DNA of 64,000 nucleotides from Neostapfia colusana (taxonomy: Eukaryota > Streptophyta > Magnoliopsida > Poales > Poaceae). Location: contig JASWHV010000019.1 of the NCBI GenBank assembly GCA_030760725.1, positions 33,111,944-33,175,943 of the forward strand, in the 5' to 3' direction. The notes under the pieces were generated by a model, which was given only the letters and a program-made list of their open reading frames with translations, was not told the origin of the DNA and did not search any database. This document shows, in pieces, positions 55,953-64,000 of this stretch; within the stretch, counting starts at the first letter, position 1, and each line of letters starts with the position of its first letter. The translations under genes and the position numbers were made by a program.

Positions 55953-57300
55953 CTAGGGGAATAGGTCCGGGAATTGTGCCTTGAGTTTGTCTTCTCTCTC
56001 CCATGTGGTTTCTTCTTCCGAGTGATGCTTCCACTGCACTTTGCACATTCGGGCTCTTTTGTTCCTTATGATGTGTTCCATCGTCTCAAGAATGTTGACC
56101 GGGTGTTCGGCATATGAAAGGTCTTCTCGGACGTCTATCCCATTCATTGGTAACCTCTCTTCAGGTGTTCTCAGGCACTTCTTGAGTTGTGACACATGAA
56201 ACACGTCATGCACATCTGACAGTCGTGACGGTAATTCCAACCGATATGCAACTTCGCCTTTCCTCTCTAGAATCTGGAAAGGTCCGATGTATAGAGGTGA
56301 TAGTTTTCCTTTTACTTTGAACCGATGAAGCCCTCTGATAGGAGACACTTTGAGGTAGACGTAGTCCCCTACATCGAAGGTGAGCTCTCTTCTCCATATG
56401 TCTGCATAGCTCCTTTGTCTTGTCTGAGCTATCCTCAAGTTTTTGCGTGTTTCTCTCACTTCCGCCTCGACATTCTGTCCCAAATACTTTGCTTTCTCCA
56501 GTTTGATTCCAAAACAACGGAGTTCTGCACTTTATCCCATACAATGCCTCAAAGGGGGACATCTTTATGCTAGCCTGGTAGCTATTATTATAGGAGAACT
56601 CGGCATATGGTAAGTTCTTGTCCCAACTCCTGCTGTTATTGAGTGCACAAGCTCTCAACATGTCCTCGAGGATTTGATTCGTTCTTTCTGTCTGCCCGTC
56701 GGTCTATGGATGATATGCAAAACTGAAATTCAGATGAGTCCCCATGGTTTCATGTAACTTGTGCCAGAACCTTGAGGTAAACTGTGTTCCTCGATCTAAC
56801 ACTATCTTCTTTGGCACCCCATGAAAACACACAATTCTGGACATGTACAATTCTGCCAATTTGGAACCGCTGTAAATTTCTTTCATAGGGATGAAATGAG
56901 CTACCTTAGTCAGTTTATCAACTATGACCCATATCGAATCATATCCCGATTGGGTTCTAGGCAGTCCCACTATGAAGTCCATGCGTATTTCTTCCCATTT
57001 CCATTCGGGCACTTTGAGTGGTTGCAACAATCCCGCGGGTCGTTGATGTTATGTTTTCACCAACTGGCACGTGTCACATAAGGCAATAGTTCTGTGACAT
57101 CTCGTTTCATGCCATATCACCAGTACCTGCTTTTGAGATTGCGATACATCTCCGTACTCCCAGGATGAATGGAGTAGTTAGAATCATGAGCTTCTCTTAG
57201 AATCAATTCACGGATCTCCTTTATCTCAGGCACACATATCCTTTTCCCAAGCCATATCATGCCTTGTTCATCCTTCCTAAACCCAAGAGTTTATTCTCTT
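55953..57300 (-). pseudogene. pol: Element E integrase with chromodomain
   Basis: Minus-strand order: zinc region (SNYSIHPGSTEMYRNL near 57170; its Cys pair is degenerate), core MDFIVGLPRTQSGYDSIWVI (first Asp present), VLDRGTQFTSRFWHKLHE (second Asp; usual SDRG is LDRG), FAYHP*TDGQTERTNQILED (Glu present after a stop), PYAEFSYNNSYQASIKMSPF and EALYGIKCRTPL. After a frameshift come VGDYVYLKVSPIRGLHRFKV, VFHVSQLKKCLRTPEE and the chromodomain (AEHPVNILETMEHIIRNKRA, KVQWKHHSEEETTWERE) ending FPDLFP*. The catalytic residues remain but stops prevent expression. Confidence 0.88.
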
Positions 57301-57940
57301 TGATGAGTCTTTTGATCTCCTAAATTTTTTCATCATCTTTCTGACCGTTGCGTATGTCCTGCTCCAGTGTGGAGTCCACTTCCATTGCGATGGCCTCACC
57401 ATTATTCACGAGACATAAATTGAGTCTTGTGAATTCCTCACGCAATTGTGTAGGTGCGTCATTTAATCTCAACATGTTGACATGTATCTTTTGGCTTAAA
57501 GCATCTGCCACGACGTTTACCTTTCTCGGATGATAGTTGATACCCACATCAAAGTCGTTGATCAACTCTAACCATCGCCTCTGTCTGAGATTAAGAACTG
57601 GCTGTGTGAAAATGTACTTCAAACTTTTATGGTCAGTATATATCTATGTCCTCTTTCCCATTAAATAGTGCCTCCAAAGTTTCAATGCATGGACCACTAC
57701 GGCTAGCTCTAGGTCATGCGTAGGATAGTTCTTCTCATGTTTCCGAAGTTGTCTAGAAGCATATGCCACGACATGTCCATCTTGCATGAGGACACATCCC
57801 AATCTGTGTCCAGAAGCATCACAATACACTGAAAAATTCTTTTGCATATCTGGCATGACTATCACTGGGCCTGTTGTCAATCTTTTCTTTAATTTCTAGA
57901 AACTTGCCTCACACTGCGGTGTCCATGTGATTCCCTTCTC
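57301..57940 (-). pseudogene. pol: Element E RNase H
   Basis: Reads TTGPVIVMPDMQKNFSVYCD ASG, then LGCVLMQDGHVVAYASRQLR, THDLELAVVVHALKLWRHYL, a stop at MGKRT*, then YTDHKSLKYIFTQPVLNLRQ, LINDFDVGINYHPRKVNVVA and DALSQK. At least one stop and one frameshift separate it from RT and integrase. Confidence 0.85.
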
Positions 57941-58755
57941 TAACATCTTGGTGAGAGGCCTTGAAATCTTTGAGAACCCCTCAATAATCGTCGGTAGTAT
58001 CCGGCCAAGCCTAAGAAGCTTCGGATTTCACCAACACTTTTAGGAGTCTTCCACTTCTGCACATCCGCGATCTTGGCGGGATCCACGGATATTACTCCTT
58101 CTGAGATTATGTGTCCTAAGAAGGGGACTCTCTTCAGCCAAAACTCACATTTACTTAGCTTGGCGTAGAGTTGGTGTTCTCGCAATTTTTGCAGCACCAA
58201 TCTTAAGTGCTTCTCATGTTCCTCTTTGTCTTTCGAGAAAATGAGAATTTCATCAATGAGATCCACCACAAACTTGTCCAAGTATTCCATGAATACCTTG
58301 TTCATGAGGTGCATGAAGTATGCCAGGGCATTGGTTAACCCGAACGGCATGACCCTGTATTCATATAGCCTGTACCGAGAGACGAAAGTTGTCTTGGGAA
58401 TGTCGGATGGTCATATCTTCAGTTGGTGATATCCAAATCTGAGATCAATTTTTGAAAACACACATGCCCCTCTCAACTGGTCGAACAAGTCTTCAATGTG
58501 AGGCAACGGATACTTTTTTTTGATGGTCACCTCATTTAGTGCGCGGTAGTCTACACACAGCCTTTGGGTTCCATCCTTCTTGGGCACGAATATCACTGGA
58601 GCTCCCCAAGGTGAGGAACTAGGACGAATGTACCCTTTTTCCGTCAGTTCGTGGATATGTTCTTTAAGCTCTTCTAGCTGCTTGGAATCCATCCGGTAGG
58701 GCCTCTTATATATCGGGGTTGTTCCGGGCATTAGTTCAATCGTGAATTCCACTTC
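57941..58755 (-). pseudogene. pol: Element E reverse transcriptase
   Basis: EFTIELMPGTTPIYKRPYRM, RPSSSPWGAPVIFVPKKDGT, RLCVDYRALNEVTIKKKYPL and FSKIDLRFGYHQLKI, a TGA stop near 58408, then MPFGLTNALAYFMHLMNKVF. The polymerase motif (58246-58260) reads LIDEI where FIDDI is usual, so the second catalytic Asp is Glu. FLGLAGYYRRL ends in a frameshift near 57960. A frameshift also separates RT from protease at about 58755. Clearly inactive. Confidence 0.88.
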
Positions 58756-59522
58756 ACGATCCGAGGGCTACCTGGTAACTCCACAAGAAAGACATCTGGA
58801 TACTCCTTTATTACTCTTATCTCTTCAAATTTCACGTCCATTTGATTGAGTTTAATGTCCCTCCTAGGTTCTTGGATGGCTATGAATTTAACCTTGGTGC
58901 CACTAGTATGAGTCAACTCCACTGTTCTAGTTGAACAATGGATAATGCCCTTATGTTTGGTCAGCCAGACCATGCCCAAAATAATATCTATCCCTTGTGA
59001 GTTTATCACTATGAGGTTTGCAGAAAATACTACCCCATTAATGTCTAGACTCACCTTAGGGCATACTTGTCTTGCTCTTATTTCTCCCCCTAGAGAATTC
59101 ACAGCTAGCATGTGGTTCATTTGTGTTGTTGCTAGATCATGTTTCTTAATAAATTCTTGAGAAATGAACGAGTGGGTAGCACCAGAATCAAACAAAATGG
59201 TCGCTATGTGGGAATTTGCATAAAACTTACCAATCACCACATCAGGTGCCTCTTGCGCTTCCTCCATAGTCATGTGGTTCACCCTTCCACGCACCAGGTT
59301 CTGCTGCATAGGATTCTTCTTCGGACACTTGTCGGCATAGTGTCGCATCTCACCACAGTTGTAGCACTGTGGGTTTTGTGTTACTTGTCCTGCCGGCCAA
59401 GGTGGATAAGCAGGACGTGGCTGCTGCAGAAACTGGCGCTGCGGCTATACCTGTGCTGATGGAGGCCTGAAATTTAGGTTGTAACCTCTTGGTGCTGAGT
59501 AGGGTACCAAAACACGACTCAT
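58756..59522 (-). pseudogene. Element E gag end, zinc knuckle and protease
   Basis: After PQPAG* the frame continues MSRVLVPYSAPRGYNLNF, a second stop (QV*PQ), then an intact CCHC knuckle CYNCGEMRHYADKC (about 59325-59366). Protease follows: ATILFDSGATHSFISQEF with DSG at 59181-59189, AVNSLGGEIRARQVCPKVSL and NSQGIDIILGMVWLTKHKGI. It ends IKEYPDVFLVELPG before the frameshift into RT. Confidence 0.85.
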
Positions 59523-60350
59523 CTATCCTGCAGGCTGCGGTGCAAGATGTGGGCGTGTGTTGCTGCTCGAAGCTTGATACGGCCATCCCATCTTTCTCTT
59601 GTGTTCATTCTCCAGGGCCTTCATCTTCCTTTCCATAATAAATGCCCTTTCCACCATCTTCTGGAAGCTGTCATACTCGTTAGAGGACATGGCACATTGC
59701 ATCTCCATAGTGAGCCCTTCCATAAAGCAGTCCTGTTTTTGCTCATCAGTTTCAATGTCCCTTGGTGCATAGCGGAACAGCTGGGTGAACTTGGTGGGGT
59801 ATTTCCTCACTGTCATGTTGCCTTGTTGAAGCCCGAGGAACTCCGTCCTCTTGTTCTTGAGATCTCCCTTTGGAATGTAGTGGTTGCGGAAACTGCACTT
59901 GAACTCCTCCCAAGTTATGTTCTCGGAGTCACCGTGGGCTGCTACGTAGGAGGTCCACCAGTCAGCCGCGGGTCCGTGCAGCTGGTGAGAGGCAAACAGC
60001 ACCCTCTCATGCCCTTGACATTGTATGATCCTCATCTTGTTCTCAATGGTTTTTAGCCAATCATCTGCTTCCAAGGGTTTAGCAGCACTAGCAAACTTCG
60101 GGGGTTGAGTTCCTAGAAACTCACTCAACCTTGGTTGACGTGGTGCAGCTTGTGGGGGTGGAGCTTGATGTAGGTTAGCCACCACTTGAGTCAAATTCTG
60201 GATGAGCTGATTTTTGTTGTTGAGCATTTGGTAAATTAGATCAGCCCCTCCTCGGCGACCACCCATGCCTTGCCCTCTAGGAATGAGAGGGTTGGCGGCT
60301 TCATTGTTGTCGTTTTGGTTGGCACCATGGCCTCTTCCTCTTCCGGCCAT
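59523..60350 (-). pseudogene. gag: Element E gag
   Basis: 276 codons from MAGRGRGHGANQNDNNEAAN. A Gly/Arg-rich N-terminus, then LIQNLTQVVANLHQAPPPQA, RLSEFLGTQPPKFASAAKPL, DDWLKTIENKMRIIQCQGHE, HGPAADWWTSYVAAHGDSEN, WEEFKCSFRNHYIPKGDLKN and YPTKFTQLFRYAPRDIETDE: the Retrotrans_gag core of Ty3/gypsy. It is open to a TAG at the usual Pro/Gln linker before the zinc knuckle. It is the longest uninterrupted retroelement frame in the window. Confidence 0.9.
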
Positions 60351-60487
60351 CTATCATGATTTACCAAATATCAACTTAATGATTACGTATTAACTTCCCA
60401 TGTAGCTTGCATAAATTTAAACTTTTGGAACATTAGAGATTTAGACAACTCAGAAAAATTCACAAAACCTTCAATCACCATGTCTCA
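60351..60487 (-). mobile_element. Leader of element E, cut by LTR F
   Basis: Matches 54935-55083; ends at tctca (60483-60487), the presumed TSD of the plus-strand insertion. Confidence 0.75.
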
Positions 60488-63400
60488 TGTAACACCCCAA
60501 AACCTGTTAAGAGGGGGATTTAAAATTTTTTGGACGTATTGCATGTGGTGAAAAAATTCAAATTCAAACTGGAATTCAAATTAAACTCAAAACAGAAATG
60601 AAAAAGAAAAAGAAAAAAATAAACCTCCCCGGCCAGTGGGCCGAAACCCACCAGCCGGCCCACTCACCCCCGCGCCAGCCTGCAGCTGCGCCCCCCCCCC
60701 CTCTTTCTCGCTGACGTGTGGGGCCCGCCATCCTTCTTCCTCCTTGCGCCCGCGCTCGGCCGGCCGGGACTCTTCTCACCTCCGAATCAAAACCGCCCCG
60801 GATACTCGTGTATCCCAGCCGAATATCGGTTCTGGATGACGCAAACTCGATCACAACCGAACGCCGCCCCTCCCCGGCTATATAAACACCGTCATCTTCC
60901 CGATTTTCACCCACGATCAGCCGCTTTTCTTTCCGGTGAGAACCCGAGTTTCTCCGGCCAATTTCGCTCGATCTTCGCTCGGGATTTCTGATCTAACGCG
61001 CTGATCTTGATCCACTGCCTTCGGGAAACCACGCAGGTGCAGAAAACTCGTTGGTTTGCGCTTCAAACACAGCGCCGACGAGCCTCACCGTGAATTCACC
61101 TCGGACCTCGTCGCCGATCGCTTTCCAGGACCTCCGAGCTCAAGAAAACCCCCGAGGTGAGATCCCCGACCTCCCCTCTACCGATCTATGCCATAAAATC
61201 CCAGTTTTAGGAAGAATTTATGAAGATCCGAAGCTCTCCGGCGAGATCGCCGCCTCCCGCCGCCGCGCGACGCCGGGCAGCGCCGCCCGCGCTCGATCAG
61301 AGCGACGTGGCCACTTGTGCGCCGTCTATTTTAAATCGCACGGTAGAATTTAAATCCCCGCGTACCGGTTCGACGTTATAATCTCAGCCGTCAGTTTTAA
61401 ATCGGACGGTCCACGTCAGCCCCGCGTTATAAAGGCCGGGAATCTTACACGCTACCCCCTGGGGATCTCGGAAAACATGAGCTAGCCCCGGAAACTTCTG
61501 GTCTAGCCCCTGGAACTTCAGAAATTCATGTAAATTCAATTAAAAATCAGTTTTAGCCCCTGGACTTAATAAAAATTAGGAAAACTCCTCTGTTATGTGT
61601 AGTTAGACACCTGGAAATTTATGAAATAATATAATAGACCCTGTAGTGGGGTGAGTTTACCTTTTTAACCCTATATGATATTAAATTTAGGAATTTGAAT
61701 ATGTGATTAGTATTTAAAATTTAAAAGATGGGACAAACACATTGTAAATTCAAATTTAAACTTTCCTAGCACTTGGAAAACTTTGGAGTGAGTTAAAAAT
61801 AAATTTTAAGTTGAAATGAATCTGTCTAATTGATTATTCACATTTAGTAGTTATAGGGACACATTTTTAGGTTAGAAAATAATTCTGAAAATTGGTAAAA
61901 TAAATGTAAATTAGTTCACATCAGAGGAGAAGTTCAAAAATATGTTATTTAATATTTTAGGTCAGAACCTATTCTGTTTAGATGATGTGTCTTATTATTT
62001 TCATAATAAACTTCACAATTAGGTATAGAAAATAAATCTTAAAATATAGGAAAGTAGGTATGCATAACTATAAAAGGATAAATGAAGTCTCCAAATCCAA
62101 AGATTTCAGTTTAGGGTTTGGTAGAAGGTCTGAAAACCCATTTGCAGTAGGAAAATGCCTTCCATGCATACTTGGTAGCTAAGATCTGTATCAATTGAAT
62201 ATAAAGAATTTGTTCAAATGGGAAACTCATATATAGTGTGCAAACATAAATCTGAATACAAAAGTTAGAAAACATATGAACATGTTTAAAAGTGCATGTA
62301 AGCCAAAAATCAACACACATAGAGTAACCACAACATATAGAAATATGAATGACTTTCATAAATGAATGTGTGGTTTGTATGAAGTGAAAGTGTGAACTAT
62401 GTCTTATGGATTGTGTTTTCTTTTGCTATGTGTATTGGCATGAGTAGAACCTGCCCCAGAGCAAGTTCTCCCCTTCCAAGACCAAGACTTTCAATTCTCA
62501 GAGCAGCAAGAAGAAGGCAAGTGTCCTTGACCACTTTGTTCCTATGCTAGGTTATGTAGATAGAATTATTTGCATTGTCAATTCAAATATGAAACCCATG
62601 CTAGGAAGTTTCCCTAGAATTGCATTACCTTGTTTTCCTTGTAGTTTGGGTTGGGATTTATTTTATCATATCATTTATTTATATGCTATGCTTAGCCATG
62701 CTTAGAATGGGACTAATTGGGATATGAGATCATCAATTTGTTTACCTTACTCTTGAATGAGATGTTATGAGTTATGTAGAGGTAGGGATCGAGGCAAGTT
62801 GGATGATTTGGTTGGTGCTGGGTGCACGAGACTCGGGTTTGTGTTTAGTACTTGCCTGGATCCTAAGGACCGGTTCATGGAGCATGTAACCTGGTTTTAC
62901 CGTGCCAACCACATGCTGAGATGGGGCAGCTTGGCCAATTAATTGGGTGTACCCCCGGCGTAGAATGGGTGTGTTGGATGGTGCGGGGAATAGGTGTCAG
63001 CTGGACTACCATATGAACCGTAAGGCTCTAGAGGGGGCCACTGCAGCGGGGTTGGAGCCTCTTGTATGCTGTTAGGGGTGAAACCTCATTGGGCCCACGC
63101 TCGTCGGGAATCCCTTTGTAAAGGCTTCGTAGTGATCTCCAGGCTACACACCTAGAAAGTGTGAATGTAGTTCGTAGCCACTGGCATAATGGAGGTTCTT
63201 TTAGTCCACCCGGCAACGGGGGATGAAATCACTACATGTGGGTACAGTGGTGCAAACTCTGCAGAGTCAAAACTGTCATGACAGCCGTGCTCACGGTCAA
63301 GAGCGGCTTGGACTTATTCATGATTAGAGGATGATGGCTTGGAAGTTGTGGATGTTAAGCGGGGAGCTTAACATTGGAGATGATGTTATGGTTATTTGAT

Positions 63401-63916
63401 TATAATGATGGGTTGGGAGTTTGGGACCATTTCATCTATGTAGTAATGTAGGTGCTTAATAAGCTAAGGTGATAGGTATTAAATGCGTAGTGCTTTAACC
63501 ATGAGTTCAACCTCTCCTTGTTCTAGCCATGCATGACATAACTTTCCCACACTTGCTGAGTACCATCGGTACTCAACCTTGCATATTTGTTGGTTTATAT
63601 TGCTGCTCAGGTCAAGAAAATGATGTGGTGTTCAATGACCAAGACTTCGGACACGAAGAAGGATTCTAGGTTCATGGAGTCCTCCGGGCAACGCCTGTGA
63701 CGGAGCCCACAAGAATAATATTCCGCTGCTATTTTATTTACTTGTTATGAACTTATTATCATCCATCGAGACATATGCTATGTAAGACTTATTTATATTC
63801 GACACCTGGCTTGTAATAAATGATGCTTCACTATTTGTCATCACATGTCTGAGAAAATGATCCTGGCATACATGTGATATTCACTCGGTTGTTCTTCGGA
63901 GAAACCGGGTGTGACA
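60488..63916 (+). mobile_element. 5' LTR of plus-strand Ty3/gypsy element F (3.43 kb)
   Basis: TGTAACACCCC...GGTGTGACA followed by a PBS, so a complete 5' LTR of an element extending beyond the window. U3 has a GGCCCA-rich and GC-rich promoter region with a TATA box. The U5 side holds blocks related to LTR D, for example ctctgcagag (63256, compare 43020), tttgtaaaggc and cactaca. Small ORFs here carry no known domain. Confidence 0.88.
60878..60887 (+). promoter_or_regulatory. TATA box of LTR F
   Basis: CTATATAAAC about 390 bp into the LTR, with GC-rich sequence on both sides. Confidence 0.65.
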
Positions 63917-63920
63917 GAAG

Positions 63921-63933
63921 TGGTATCAGAGCC
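63921..63933 (+). other. Primer-binding site of element F
   Basis: TGGTATCAGAGCC, four bases after the LTR end; iMet-tRNA type. Confidence 0.93.
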
Positions 63934-64000
63934 AAGGTTGCCCGTAGGAATGTGAATCTAGGTAGAAATGGACGTATTTAAGGGCCCTATTTTCTTAAAA
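63934..64000 (+). mobile_element. Start of element F leader
   Basis: Non-coding leader after the PBS; gag should follow beyond the window. Confidence 0.7.

Noticed and set aside
117..63933. gctctgatacca/tggtatcagagc motifs as tRNA gene fragments
   Set aside because: Each is 12-13 nt directly beside an LTR terminus, which marks primer-binding sites; no cloverleaf is present.
1..64000. CRISPR array, prokaryotic defence locus or phage
   Set aside because: No direct-repeat/spacer layout and no bacterial operon structure; all recognisable proteins are plant transposon types.

Overview
The window is gene-poor plant nuclear DNA made almost entirely of nested transposable elements. A grass (Poaceae) genome is the best guess. 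The reasons are chromovirus-type Ty3/gypsy polyproteins with C-terminal chromodomains, a SIRE-like Copia element, a Tat-type gypsy antisense ORF (PF04195 family), CACTA TNP2 remnants, an Ac/Ds-like hAT element, and very long (3.4-4.3 kb) LTRs with iMet primer-binding sites. No rRNA, tRNA or CRISPR was seen. The only ordinary-looking promoter plus ORF that is not plainly retroelement is at 40500-41161, and it lies inside a CACTA-like element.

Layout. 1-9037: right-hand ends of two minus-strand gypsy elements, each with PBS and a complete 5' LTR (132-4049 and 4838-9037); their bodies lie left of the window. 9038-30302: a plus-strand Tat-like gypsy remnant (3' LTR 29566-30302) whose antisense ORF is split by a SIRE-like Copia element (10088-28295). 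The Copia itself carries captured gypsy filler (12241-13487) and a large rearranged gypsy insertion (14290-25500, TSD GGGTT). 30303-31726: promoter-like AT-rich LTR debris. 31727-42047: CACTA-like DNA with a solo LTR (31988-40302, TSD GGGGA) that itself contains another solo LTR (35706-39746, TSD ATGCT), then a two-unit tandem repeat, a TATA box, an ORF and a long AGG microsatellite. 42109-51338: a minus-strand gypsy element with both LTRs and TSD ATTCC, which has lost RT/RNaseH/IN core but keeps gag, protease and chromodomain; it sits in the last codons of a CACTA TNP2 transposase (51344-52834 plus tail 42048-42103). 53327-54074: Ds-like hAT with a perfect 8-bp TSD. 54352-54484: L1-type LINE scrap. 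54690-60487: decayed minus-strand chromovirus polyprotein next to a second copy of its gag/leader start. 60488-64000: complete 5' LTR, PBS and first leader bases of a plus-strand gypsy element that runs out of the window.

Nearly every coding region is broken by stops, frameshifts or lost catalytic residues, so little here is likely to be autonomous. The most notable non-coding signals are: a 16-unit G-box/ABRE-like (CACGTG) tandem array upstream of the TATA box in both LTRs of the 42-51 kb element; a tandem array of PBS-like sequence in its leader; a stem-loop and a 16-nt block kept at fixed distances from the PBS-side end of several otherwise divergent LTRs; and a gypsy insertion whose gag-pol is inverted relative to its LTRs although one TSD brackets the whole unit. 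Coordinates of LTR termini rest on TG/CA ends, TSDs and pairwise matches read by eye; family names are inferred from recognisable protein motifs, not from a database search.
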